DNA of 64,000 nt, from NCBI RefSeq assembly GCF_030463565.1, contig NC_134653.1, positions 36,207,150-36,271,149 on the forward strand. Direction: 5' to 3'. Shown here in pieces: positions 1 to 12,083 of the stretch (position 1 is the first letter of the stretch; each line of letters begins with the position of its first letter). The stretch is from Pelecanus crispus. Taxonomy: Eukaryota > Chordata > Aves > Pelecaniformes > Pelecanidae. A program made the position numbers and the translations under genes. The notes below the pieces were generated by a model. The model did no database searches. It was not told where the DNA came from and saw only the letters and a program-made list of their open reading frames with translations.

Positions 1-1821
1 TCCTACCCAAATGCCTCTCGCTGCCTCTGCCGGGGCCAGCTCCCGGGGGACACCCGGCAGCAGGCAAGGAAGCCGCAGGCAGCGGCACCGTGGGACCCAA
101 GGCTGCTCCCCCGGCCCCGGTGCCAGCCAGGGCGTTTGCCACGGGGCCGGGCGTAACGCAAAGCCCTCCCTGGCGAGGCAGGAAAAGCAGGAGAAGCACA
201 CGGTTGCCTCCTGATAGAGAAAAAGAGGGGTCACCTTGAGTTTCCCTCTCTACTGGTTGCATTTTTGAATAGTCCCAATCATACACAGGGCATTTTCAGG
301 CCGATGCGCTACAGTGTGACGTTACGGGGCGTGATGCAATGGAAACCTCCCGTTAAACCATGAAATATCCTTCTAAAAAAAAGAAAAAAGTATAAACCAA
401 AAAAAACCCCCCACGCGTGTAGCAGCTCCCTCTGCTGAGTAAAGCTGTGTTCTCACTGCATCGGCCGCGCTCTGCTCAGAGCAGCTCCCCATCCCAGCTC
501 TGCCTGCGGGCCGAGCAGGGGCTGCAGGGGCAGGGCGCTCGAGTTGCCATCGCGGGAGACGGGATTTTCCTTCGGTTCACATCGCTTTTCTTCCTCTCCC
601 CTCTGGAGCCCAGAAGACACGGCATTTAGTGCTTGCTGGCATGACACTGCATGACTGTCCCCGTGTTATAGATTCCTCTTGGACATGAGGCCAGGTACGA
701 GCGCAGCATCTCGGGGGAGACACCCTCTCTCTTTTTTTTTTTTTTTTTCCTTTTGGTCTTCTTCCACAAAAGAAATATCCAGAAGCTGCACCGGAAGGAT
801 CAGAGGAGGCAGGGACGTGACTAGCGCTGCTTCCACGGCTTCTCCAGCCCAACCAAGGAGCCTGCTGTGGTGACAAGGACCGGTGGCCCTGCAGCCACGC
901 TGATGTGGTCACGGTGGTGCTGGGACCCACGCTAACGGGACAGCAAGTTAAATTAAGTTTATTTAATGGCGGGGGGGACTGTGATTTATAAATAAAGCCT
1001 GTGGAAAGGCTTTCAATGCACCCTTCTCTACTTCAAGTTATGCATTTTGATGATCAGAAATGGAGCAGGAATCAGGGCTCCACTGCTGCTGGATAAACCC
1101 TCGGGGAGGATGGAGAAATCCTGCTGTCTCCTCCCAGCGTTTGGCTTGCTCAACCGATACCCCAGCCACGGGCAAAACCACCCTGCCGGCGCCGTCAGCT
1201 CCGGATGCGGCCGCAGGAGGCTGGAGCTCCCTGGGGATGAAAACGGGAGCTGGAGCGTTTCCCACCGAGGTCACCGGTCAGCACGGGGCGGGCTGGGCAG
1301 GGGCATGGGGAGCAGATGTCCGCAGCACAAAGATGCCACTATAGCGAGCATGCCGGCGCTCGGGGTGCTGTGTTGTTCTCCCACGGGGACAGAGCTGTTC
1401 CGTGTGGGTGAGGCAGTTGTGGATCCACCGGTGAAAGGGTTTCATGCTTTACAGACCCAAAAGCACCCTGTGCTCAGCAGGGTGGGGGGCTCTGCAGTAT
1501 CCGGGAGGGAGCTCCGAAGGCGACGAGGGTCCCGAGGCTCCCACACCGTGCCTCTGCGGCCGCCCCGCCGAGCACGGCGTATTCGGAAACCCCGGCCAGT
1601 TCCAATCGCGTTTGCAGATCGCTCGTAGGGTAGAGGCAAGAGGTGCAAATCAGAGCACGAGCCTGGTACTTGGGGAACTTAATTCTCTTGGGTTTCCCTC
1701 CAAAGCCAGGCTCACCGAGGGTTTTTCTGGGTCTGGGGAGGACGGGCACTGCCTCTGCGAGGGGCTGAGCGGGTGCACGGCCAATGCGTGCGTGGGCTGG
1801 GGGATGCAGCACTGCCAGGGT
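1..1821. other. GC-rich flank without a recognised gene
   Basis: No exon or protein family was recognised on either strand. The open frames here are short, overlap one another on both strands and look like by-products of GC-rich sequence. A T-tract lies near 730-750. In mammals the gene upstream of ULK1 is MMP17, in the same orientation, so this stretch could hold its 3' flank. I found no metalloprotease or hemopexin motif to support that. Confidence 0.5.
991..996 (+). terminator. Candidate polyadenylation signal AATAAA
   Basis: A canonical AATAAA sits in an AT-rich pocket of otherwise GC-rich sequence. A possible CA cleavage dinucleotide follows about 20-25 nt later, then moderately T-rich sequence. 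It could end a + strand transcript entering from the left, but no terminal exon was identified. A second AATAAA occurs at 2951-2956. Chance occurrence is likely enough that this is only a weak call. Confidence 0.2.
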
Positions 1822-2181
1822 CTGCAGAAAGCCTCTCCGGGGGGCTGTAGACCCCTCTCCTGGGGGCTGCAGAAAGCCTCTCCCGGGGGCTGCAGAAAGC
1901 CTCTCCCGGGGGCTGTAGACCCCTCTCCTGGGGGCTGCAGAAAGCCTCTCCTGGGGGCTGTAGACCCCTCTCCTGGGGGCTGCAGAAAGCCTCTCCTGGG
2001 GGCTGCAGACCCCTCTCCCGGGGGCTGTAGACCCCTCTCCTGGGGGCTGCAGACACTCTCTCCCGGGGGCCGCAGACCCCTCTCCCGGGGGCTGCAGAAA
2101 GCCTCTCCCGGGGGCCGCAGACCCCTCTCCCGGGGGCCGCAGAAAGCCTCTCCCGGGGGCTGCAGACCCCTCTCCCGGGGG
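1822..2181. repeat. Minisatellite, about 16 units of 22-23 bp in two alternating types
   Basis: About sixteen tandem units were counted by eye. Type A (23 bp) begins CTGCAGAAAGCCTCTCCC and type B (22 bp) begins CTGTAGACCCCTCTCC or CTGCAGACCCCTCTCC. Both end in a GGGGG block. The types mostly alternate, so much of the array has a 45-bp higher-order period. Units carry recurrent CTGCAG and CCCGGG sites. Open frames on both strands are a consequence of stop-free units and not evidence of a gene. Confidence 0.95.
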
Positions 2182-5100
2182 CACCGAGGGGCTCGGAGCC
2201 AGCAGGCCGTGGCTACAGGAGGAGAGCAGAGACGGCCACCAGCACCGCTCCCCGGCCCCGGAGAGCTCTGCCTGCAGGGGCATAGTCGTGCTTCCTAGCG
2301 GCTTAAAAATAAGAACGTAAGGTCTAAGTGCGGTCTCTGCACTCCAAAACATTGCTGATGCTCCGCTGCCGGGCTCCCTGGCACCGTCCCCGTGCCTGGA
2401 TTCCTCCGCTCCTACCCGGAGTCCCTGGGCTGGCTCTTCTCCACAACAACATCCTTAGTCTTAGCTGGAAAAGCCCCCTCCACCCTCTGAAAAAACAACC
2501 TCAGCATCATATTGCTTATTGCCCAGTCTGGATATTTTCCGACTATTTAAATTCTCAGAGGATTTTGTGAGGTCATTTCAGAGTTGAAATACTTCTATAT
2601 AATAGGAAGGGTGGGAATTTAAAGCGGGGGGCACTGGCCATCTGAACCCACGAGTATTTAAAGCTGAAAACCTGGGTTTATGGCAGCTGTGCTTGCTGGG
2701 GCTGGCTCCAGGGCCCCAGTCAAGGTTTTTCCTGGCTCTCACTCCCACCCATCCCCAGGCTCTGCCAGCCCTCGAGACCTTTTCTGTTTTGCTACCAGAA
2801 AGAAAAGCAGAAGGAAAAAAAAAAAGAAGAGCAAAGCGGGCAGGAGCAGTTTTCAAATGACAAAGCCATGGCAATGCCTGGATTTTAAAAAAAAATAATA
2901 ATAACAAATCATCTCAGCTCAGACCTGGGATTTAACAGCTTGAGAAACACAATAAAGTTATTGAGAAGAGTCTCATCTTTACTCGCCGATTCAAATCGTA
3001 AGGCAGGCGTGTGTGTTACAAAATGCCTCCTATAGCCCCTTAGAGCTGGGGGGAAGACTCTCGGCCCTTACACCTAAAAGGCTTTTCTAAAATGGGACTT
3101 TCTCTCCTCAGCCCCCAGTTTAATCAGCAAAAAGCCCTTGCAGAGCAGTGGGCAGGAGAGCAGCTGGCGGGGACCAGCCCTGGGGCGCAGGTGGAGCCGC
3201 TCTGGGCGATGCCCTACATCAGCAGGTGGGTACGTGCTCTGAAACCTTCCTGCAGCTCCTGGAGATGGAGCTGTCGTCTGCGTCTCAGATGGCAATTTGG
3301 GAGAGGACAAATACCAGCGCTGCCTCCAGCCCTGCCACCTTGCTTTTTTTCCATCCCTTCTGCCAGGTGAGCGTGGTGTACAAGCTGGGGCTGAGCCTGA
3401 GGCTGCTGTAAGCAGCAGAAGCAAGCCCAAGGGATGTTTTGTCCAGGGGAAAGGAGCTTGTCCTGGCTCTCCGTGTCCCAGCAGTTCCTGGTAAGCTCGG
3501 TGCTGTGGATCACTTGCTTTTCCCTGAAATTTCTAGACGGGGGGAGTTGGCTGGCCTTGTGGGGCTGGAGCAGGCCAGGGGAGGGATACAGGACAGCCAA
3601 AACCAGAGAGTACATAGTTGAGTAATAGCCTATAAGAAAAACCCTCCCCTATTCTTAGCCCGAGCTGGTATTAAAGCTGGATGGTATGTGGAGGACTTCT
3701 GTAGGCATGTGTAGGGCTGTAAACGGGGAAGCAGAGGGGCTGCCTTTGGATCTTTTGCAGTACAAGTGATTACGGACCTCGTGGCACTAACAAAATTACT
3801 ACAAGAGCTGCCAGCGCAGTTTCCTGTCCTCCACCCAAATTTCTGGTCCCTGGTTTAAAAAAAACAAACCCCAAACCTCTGGGGTTTATGATCCTGTCGG
3901 CAGTGAAACCCTAACTCAGCATGGGGTTGCCAGCTCCGGTGGGCTTATTTCTCAATGGTTGGAAGGATCTGGGTTTCCCCCCCCCCTTTTTTTTTTTTTT
4001 TCTTTTTTTTAAAAGGGTTTTGAGCTTGACTGCACACCCCAAAGCAGTCAAATAAAATGAGACCCAGGCCTGGCTTTTGTTGAGACAGCCATCAGTCTGC
4101 TCCGAGCAGCTTTCAGCAAGCATGGCTTGGCAGGGGACGAGCTGCACTGACAACCGGGCCACTTTGTTGCGGTGAGGACGAGATTTCACAAGCTTCCCAA
4201 GGAACTGCGTCAAGATTTATGGGCTGTGCCGCTTGGGTTGTGGCAACTCGTTTTCGGGCTTCATGTGAGGAAACGCACATCCTGGGGAGAGGCCTTCCCA
4301 CCCCACATCTGACAAGCCGAACCGAGCCAATGTGTCGTGCAGCTGGAAACATCGGGAGCAAGAGGGTCTCTTGGTCTTGATGGGACATTTGGTCTGTTCT
4401 TCTCTGTTGAAACAAGAGGAGGGGTTTGGCGGGGGGAGCACAGGTGATGATTGCAGAAGCCTGTTTGTATGCAAGGTCCCTCCACTAAACTTTAAAGTTT
4501 GGAAATGCCCTAATTTGCTTCCCACCCCAGCTGTATTGCAGAAATAGCCAAGCTGGCATGGCCCCTGGTGTGTTCTCGCTGTGGAGTAGAGCAGGGAGCT
4601 TGGTGGTTACAGGGCAACTCGGTGACAATGTCTCCTTCCTCTTCCCAGCCTGAGAAATTGATGGTTATTTTGGATCTGAAGCTGGTTTTGTCCAGGGCAT
4701 AGAAAATTAAAGCTGTGCTCCTGCCTCTGAGCAGAGCTCACGGGGAGGGGTTTCCATGCAAGCAGGGGTAACTCTTTGCCCTGCTTATATGCATTGCTGT
4801 GCTTGAACCTATCCGAAATGCCATCATTAAGGCTCAACCCAGGCTCTTAACTGCTCCAATTTTCTGCAGAAGCAAAGGGTTCAGTGTTTTACGGCAATTA
4901 TCTGCTTTAACCCTCCCTTTTTCCACTGCCGTGTTCATCCTCCATTTTTCCTCATCGGCTGCCGTGAAGTTCTGCCTCCCCATCACAAAAATGCACAGGT
5001 CAGGCTGGAGATGCTGGTCTCTTAGGCAAGAAGATCCTGGAGCTCTGCAGGTACGTGTTGTTAGAGAGCTCCTTGGACCTCTGTATAATGGGTGACCACC

Positions 5101-5630
5101 ACCCATTAGAGGACAGCAAGTCATGAGGATCATAAATCCCACATCATATTTGATGAATCTCCAATGGTCTGACCTGAGAATATGAGGTTGGATGGAGCGA
5201 CCTGGGAACACTTACAGAAGGGATATTTGCGTGATGGGGCTTGACAGATGTCTGTGGTGCTGCTTTAAAACATCTGGACAGATGTGGCTGCTGGGGGCAG
5301 CAGGAGAGTTCCCAGGCTGCCATAAAAATGTGTGTGAGGAAACCATGAAGAAGAGTGGAGCAATTTGGCTCTAGTTCTGGATGCTCAGCTGGTTCTTTCT
5401 CCTGAGGTACCCCTGCACATGGGTGAATTCCTGCTTTTCCCAGCCATGTGCATCAGAGGAGTGCAGATATTGGACTTCCCAGGGATGAGAGAGCATTTCT
5501 AGTGCTCGGCAAGATGTTCCACAGTGCTCTCATGCCCAATCTCCCTCATGTCCTCCCTTCTGTCATGGGGGATGTGAGAGGGGGACTGTAAGCAGTGTCC
5601 TTGTCACGTGAGCGCAGCTTGCAGTAGGTC
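2182..5630. other. Intergenic stretch, nothing recognised
   Basis: No conserved exon, RNA gene or well-preserved transposon was seen. There is an A-rich tract near 2816-2826 and a C-then-T tract at about 3977-4010. A CACGTG E-box in the context GTCACGTGAG lies at 5603-5612. Open frames are short and overlap each other on both strands. Confidence 0.5.
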
Positions 5631-5724
5631 TTAGAATCATAAATCGTTTAGGCTGGAAAAGACCTTTAAGATGATCAAGTCCGACCATTAACCTAACACT
5701 ACCAAGTTCACCACTAAACCAAGT
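5631..5724 (-). mobile_element. CR1 LINE 3' tail fragment
   Basis: Read on the minus strand this gives the end of a CR1 element: a ...GTTAGGTTAATGG-like stretch, GGACTTGATCATCTTAAAGG, a TTTTCC block, then the terminal AAACGATTTATGATTCT. Only about 90 bp remain, so the copy is strongly 5'-truncated, as is normal for CR1 retrotransposition. Several substitutions from better-preserved copies in this window suggest moderate age. Confidence 0.9.
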
Positions 5725-8700
5725 AAGGGTACAGTAATAATTGTCCAGAAACAGGACATGGATCCTACTCTAGTCTCATAAGAAACACAATGCCTTGTAT
5801 AGGCTGCTGAGTGCTCTCCTGAAAGAGAGGGGACTGACTCGGGAGGGAGCAGCTCATCAGGAATGTGCTTCCTTCATCTCTGTTGGCTCTGGAAGGCTTT
5901 CACGATCATGTACAACCAGGATAAACAAGTGAGATCAGAAACTCCCCAAGCAAAAGCCATGCTCAGGCGAGTAGAGCTTTGCAGGGCCCATGCTAATCCT
6001 AGTCTGCAAAGCACATGCCAAACACTTGGCACCTCTTGCGCTTATGGGAATGAAGTCATGTCCTTACTGTCCTCCACCTCCTTCGGGGCTACTGATGGGC
6101 CCTACCTCTCAGAGCTCTTCTCCCTGCAAGCCTGCCAGGGGAGCAAGCTCGCGGCTGCCCTAGGAACCCTGTCTCTAAATAGTTTCCTTCTGGCAGCATG
6201 AGGCAGCGCAGCCTGATTGTTATTCTTAACCGTGGGTCAAGCAAGGTAGCAGTGACGTAATGGAAGAACTTTGCTCTGCATGCTCTGTCACGGCACCTCT
6301 GAAGTACGGCTCATCCACCGACTGCTCCAGTGCGATCTGCACTGAAACTTGTGTCGTTCCGTCTGTTGCTGCAAAGGGGGATGGCCCCAGTGCTTCTCTT
6401 CCGCTGGCATAAGCCGTTTCTCATTAGCAAAGTGGCACGCTCTTCTCTATGCTGCCAAAGGCGATCTGTTTATTTAGTTGTCCGCCGCGCTGGGAGCCAG
6501 CGCAGGCTTCCTTGCCTCCCACGTTACTGTAAGCGCGGGACCTTGTGCTGTGCCCTGTGCTACCAGTCCCTTTGGCGTGGGCAGGATGAGGTGACTGCAG
6601 CTGTGTAAGCCGGCACCTCTACAGATCCTGGGCAAAGCCATTCACGGATAACGTCTCTCCTTCCATGAGTATCTGAAGACCGATACGGGCTGACTCAGCG
6701 AGTGCTTGCCAGGAGATGTTGATCCCTCAGTAGTTCCTGGGTCCCAACCGGAGGCTGCCAAGAGAAATGGGCTTGACAAATATCCAAAGAGGCTGCCCCA
6801 CCAGCTCCTAGGAAGTATCCCTCCCTGCTGTGCTCCCAAAGCATAGGAAGGGCTCTAATGCTACCCTGAGCCTTGCAAACACAATTAAGGTGTTGAGTTT
6901 TAATTCAGCTCTGCTTCCTGCTTGCTTGTCCCTGTCACTACGGGTGACCAAACAAATACTCGCCAACAGGCTCCACCAAAAGGCATAGCTGTGTGACCGC
7001 CGGCCTGTCCTTGTAAGGTGCGCGTGTTTATGTACACGCTATCTCCAGCTTTGTTTGGACGGGGCAGGTGTGCCCGGTGGAGCTCCTGGGGGTGTAATCA
7101 TGTTGCAGATAGCAGAGAGAAAGAGCAGTGTTGTTCTCTGCCGGGTGCCAGGGCTCTTGCCTCGCTTGAACCCAGCTTCTGAAGCGTGACGGCGTAGATG
7201 GATGTGAAGAGTTCTGCTAAACGTTAAGAAAGAATTCAAACGCGTAACAATGAATATCCATCATAGCGCCAAACTTCTGAAGGCTGATATTTTGGGTTGC
7301 TGTTTCCACTGCTGCAGTAGAAGACCGGTTTGCGCAGCTGCTGCATTGGGTTGAGCCCATCTTTATGGGCAGAGCGGCAAAGACAGTGTTGCCATTGGAC
7401 TTTTGCCTTCACCTCTTTCCTCTTGAAGCCATGACTGCAGAGCAGATTCTTCTTTTTTTTAATGTCAGAACAAAAGCCTAAATGCAGTAGTTAGCAAGCC
7501 ATGTTGAATTAGGGCAGGGTGAGCAGTAGAAAAAAAAAAAATTAGGCGTTAACTCTAATCTTGCCCTTAATATTGATTGCAAGCTATGTTGCTGGGGGCT
7601 CATATCCTCCTCTCCAGCTTAGGAGCCGCTTGTGATCGCTGGTGAAATCCAGCGCCAGGAGGGAGAATGGAGCGGCAGCCAGCTGGGGAGACGGTGGCTT
7701 CACCGGTGCTCCTTGGCTTGGTGCTCATCCCCTGTGCGAGGGCAGGTCGCCGGTCACTAAACCTCTGTGGCTGGTGTTTGACTTGAGGGCTTTCTTCTAA
7801 ACCCGTTGCTCAGCACTCTTGAGCTTCCCTCCTTGGGCCGTGAGCCAGGGAATGAGGCCTGTCAACCGACGGGCTCTTTGTTTTTCCACGGGCTCTTTAA
7901 ATTGCAGCAGTGCTATCGGTGAAACCAAGTCTAGCCTCTCGGTTTGCAGGTGGTGGAGACCTCTGATCTCCTGCTCCTGTGCTTTTTGAGGACAGGAGAA
8001 CATCCCGTGTCATTATTTTGAAGGGTGCTGTTTGTCTGGTTAATGCTTTGCTCTGGTCAAGTGGGGTGTGACCAGGCTGGAGCAGTTTTGAGGAAGGTCC
8101 ACATTTGGACCACCTGGATTTTTGCTCAGATCTGGAGTCTTTTGGTGGTTGGTTCAGTTCTGCTCATAACCTCACAGGTGGAGGATTTACCCGCTGGAGT
8201 TTCTGCCCTGTGCTGCTCTTCATGATCAACATCCATCCTTGATCTCTACCCTGATAAGGCTCCAGGAACCAAGCCACCCTGCCTTGATAAACAACCTGTG
8301 CTGGTGCTCCAGCCCTGCGCACGTGCGCTGAGCCTTGGGAACAGCATCTGCCTCTCCTGTATGCTGGATTCGGCCCATGCCCAGCTCTGTCCGTATTGCT
8401 TCTCCCACCCTAGCGAAAAACAAATGCAATCTGCTCGCATGTATGCTGCAAGAGGCCTGCTAGGATCAAAGAGAAGTTCAAATATTTGCGTTGGGTTGTT
8501 ACTCTTTCCATTCAGGCGATAAATGACAGGCTTCAGCAGAGTCTGTTGGTGCTGAGTACAGGTTTTCCACCATAGTGGCTCCAGCTTCACAACCTCACCA
8601 AGATGAAACACCTACAATTAACAGTTGGGTTTTAACTTGGGGGAAATGATTGAAATACGGATTGAAAAAAAATCATCAGACTTTCTCTGTGTCATATGGG

Positions 8701-11514
8701 AAGTGTCCGGGCTTTGTGTGCAGTTTCACACAGAATGGCGTTTTCACCGTGAACTCTGGAGCTCTGTTAAATAATCCCGCCAATGTCGCTGTTTAGATCA
8801 GCTTTTATTAAAAATAAATAATGCTTTTAAATGCTTTTAAAATGACTTCTGGCCTAGTGTCTGGGATGCAAACTGTCAGTCTGCATGCAAATATTTCAGA
8901 GCTGACTTTCTTTGGAAAGTCCCAAGCTCAAAGCCAAGTGGAGGCCTGAGTTTCTCTGGGGCTGGAGCTCCTGTTTCCATTTGGCTTGTGCTGATCAAGG
9001 AGCCAAAGATGTTTGCTAACAAATTAATGACTGAACTTCAGATATCTACTCCTTGGTATCTGGGAAGCTGCTGTGGTAAACCCAGGAACAGAATGGTGAA
9101 ACAGCCCCAGGTATGAACTAGCTCAGAAAAGGAGCTGGTTTGGTGTCACTGGGCCTCTTCAAAACTCGGGGGATAAAGAAAGGCAAGGCATACTCTGGCC
9201 TTACGGGATTTCACATGCCAAGATGCCAGATCAGTAGCAAAGCATCGCAGAGGGTACAACCATCCCACGCTCTGGCTACAGCAATACAGAAACATTAGGT
9301 AGGTTAAATTCTGGCTTAACACAGAAGGACAAGGTAAGCAGCCATCAGGGCAATGACTGAGATTTTTTTTTTTTTCCTCTGTCATACAAAGATAGATGTT
9401 GCACAAGTACTCGTGAGTCGAATGTCTGCAGTTAAAAAAAAATATCCCAAGGAAGCCCACGCTGCTCTGTCTGGCTGGGTCTGCTCGGCTCTGCGCAACT
9501 CGTGGTGTTAGTTCAAGAGCAGGGATCCACGGCAGAGGAAGCAATAGCGGGTGTTTCTGCCCTGGGGCAGAGTCCGTGCTCCACCTGGCTCAGTTCAGAG
9601 GGATAGGCATGATGTGCTGATGGCACTTGGGCCGTAAAATGACTTGGGAATGTCTCTGGGGGTTTTTTTGGTAGGATATGCAAGCAGTTTTTGCCAATTC
9701 TTGCAAAAAAACAATGTAATCAGTGGCAAGGCTTGATCTTTAACCAGATGGCATGTCTCGGTAGCCCAGGCCTGGAGATCTCCATGTGCTCTTTGTGAAT
9801 TCTACCTTTTTGGTTTGTTTTCCCCCCCCTTCCCCCTCCCCATCCCCTTTGGTCTCTTTCTCTGTATTGCTTTGGATCTTCCATCATGCCCAGACAGCCA
9901 CAGTGCTGCCAGCCTTTCCTAGCATCGGTCTGGACTGGATAACTACCTGTGCTTGACAAATTCTGATTGCCTTCTCCAGTTAATTTGGTATTTCCCATTA
10001 GTCCCACCATGAGTTTTCTGGCTCAGAAATTTCTTATCAGGAATCCATTAGCCCGGAAACTTAAAGGACTAACTCTTCAGGCTTAAATACCGTCTATAAT
10101 TACCTTCTCTTTGTGCTGTACTTTGGAAGATATCTCTAGTGTTTCATTTTACACAGCAGGTAGTACTCCCCTAATATTATAACATGAAGTTAAATCATGT
10201 CTGCTTCAGGTAACTGAAAAACTACCAAGAAAACTCAAGAGCTTCAGAAAAAAAGCCAGTGTCGGTGATGAACTTTTTCTGGCTTCCTTTTTTGTCCTAT
10301 TCATTACACGCAACAGAGACAAGAAGCGCTGTTTGAGTCTGCTTCAGCTGCTGTCTGTATTTCCAAAAAGAATCCATTTTGGCAGGCTCTTTAAGCTCCC
10401 TCCTTCTCACTTGGGTCACTTTTGAGATCGTGTAAGAGCTGAGGAATCTCCCAGTAGCCTGTTTCTCTAAGTGCTCTGTCCTGTTTTGCTTCTAGGCTCA
10501 GCCTGACACTGACAGTCACGCCTACTGGGGCTGTAGTAAAAGTATATACTAAAATGTAGATATTCCAGGCAGAGAGTAGAAGGTGGGTAGACACTGTATT
10601 GTCCACGTTAGAAATGCTTAAATTCAATCTATTAGGATAGCCTGACCCTAACATCTGCTGACTGACACCTTTGAGAAGTGGGTAGCAGAGGGCCAAATCC
10701 TTTATTTAGGGCTAAATCCTTAGGTCTGTAGCACTGGCAGTGGGTGAAGGTCAAAGACACAACAGTACGAGGAGCTAAACATATTTCCTTTTTCAAGATA
10801 AATGACATACAGGTTTAAACCAGACCCTTCGCAGAGGCTATGTATGCATCAGTGTCTGGTTAAAAGCAGTTGATTGATAACAGTTCTTGCAGTCAGCACA
10901 AGGAGTACTGCTAGAAACTTCCTGGAAAACCCATGTGCATGGCAAACCTGGTACAATGTGCTGTGTGATAAGAGCTATCACGCTTTAATGAAGCTTGTGG
11001 GTAAAGAGTGGAGAGGCCTTGGTTTCCTGGATAACAGAAGAAAAAAAAAAAAAGCAGATGTTCTGTAAGGCAGCAATGTACAAGCCAGTCATTTTGTGTG
11101 GTTACAGAATAGGTTTAATGCTGCTTTTAATCATTGCACATTGTGAACCTGGAACATCTTCATTGCTTATGTTCTCCTGAAATTTTTCATCTCTTCTCAC
11201 CTGCTAGAAGTAATCAGGCAGCTATTCTGGCAGCCTTGTTGTCTAGCAGCCCACCAGTTCTTCATTCCCCCTTGCAACCTCTGGTGCTCCAGTGAGGAGG
11301 CATTTGTGCTGAAATAGCCCAACATCAGCAAGCCTGTTCTTAAAAGCCAAAGAGCTGGCCAGAGCTTTGCTGAAGAAAAGCAATGAATGGCTAGCCTAAC
11401 TCCAGAATACAGTGTGTTATTCAGGACCTATCAGCAAGGGTGCTAAATAACTCGCTGCTGCGATGCATAGTGATGGCTTTACATGGCCGATGCTGTGCTG
11501 GTAACCAGGGGCAG
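5725..11514. other. Intergenic stretch, nothing recognised
   Basis: I see no exon, RNA gene or clear transposon in this 5.8-kb block. Local features are limited to A/T homopolymers (about 7448, 7531, 9364, 11040) and a C-tract near 9822. Old, degraded repeats may be present but cannot be recognised by eye. Confidence 0.5.
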
Positions 11515-12083
11515 TGTCCTGGTTTCGGCTGGGATAGAGTTAATTTTCTTCCTAGCAGCAGGCATAGTGCTGTGTTTTGGATTTAGTAGCAGAAGAATGT
11601 TGATAACACGCTGATGTTTTTAGTTGTTGCTCAGCACTGCTTGTGCCAGTCAAGGACTTTTTCAGCTTCCCATGCCCTGCCAGGGGCACAAGAAGCTGGG
11701 AGGGGGCACAGCCAGAAGAGTTGATCCCAACTGCCCCAAGGGCCATTCCATACCATACGGCGTCATGGGCAGTATAGAAACTGGGGGGGTTGGCCGGGGA
11801 GCAGCGATCGCTGCTCGGGGACGGGCTGGGCATCGGTCGGCGGGTGGTGAGCAATTGCATTGGGCATCACTTGCTTCGTATATCATTATTATTATTATCA
11901 TTATTATACTGTTACTATTATCATTACTATTTGACTTTATTTCAATTATTAAACTGTTCTTATCCCACCCCAGGAGTGTTTCTCACTCTCACTCCTCCGA
12001 TTCTCTCCCCCATCCCATCGGGGTAGGGGCAGCGAGCGATGGCTGCGTGGTGCTTGGTTGCTGGCTGGGGCTGAACCCCGACA
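11515..12083 (+). mobile_element. Solo LTR of an avian ERVL-type endogenous retrovirus
   Basis: The 569-bp element starts TGTCCTGGTTTCGGCTGGGA and ends CTGAACCCCGACA, matching the TG...CA termini and well-known terminal motifs of bird ERVL LTRs. The 5-bp sequence GGCAG flanks it directly on both sides (11510-11514 and 12084-12088), the target-site duplication size expected for ERVL. A decayed TATA box (TATAGAAA, 11773-11780) and an ATTAAA polyadenylation signal (11948-11953) set the + orientation. An ATT/ATC microsatellite lies at about 11883-11935, a usual place in this family. No internal retroviral genes are next to it, so it is the product of LTR-LTR recombination. Confidence 0.93.

Noticed and set aside
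1444..2352. Overlapping frames of nearly 300 codons on both strands with repeated proline/glycine peptides
   Set aside because: They lie over the 22-23 bp GC-rich minisatellite. The repeat peptide is a translation of the DNA repeat and nothing else supports a gene.
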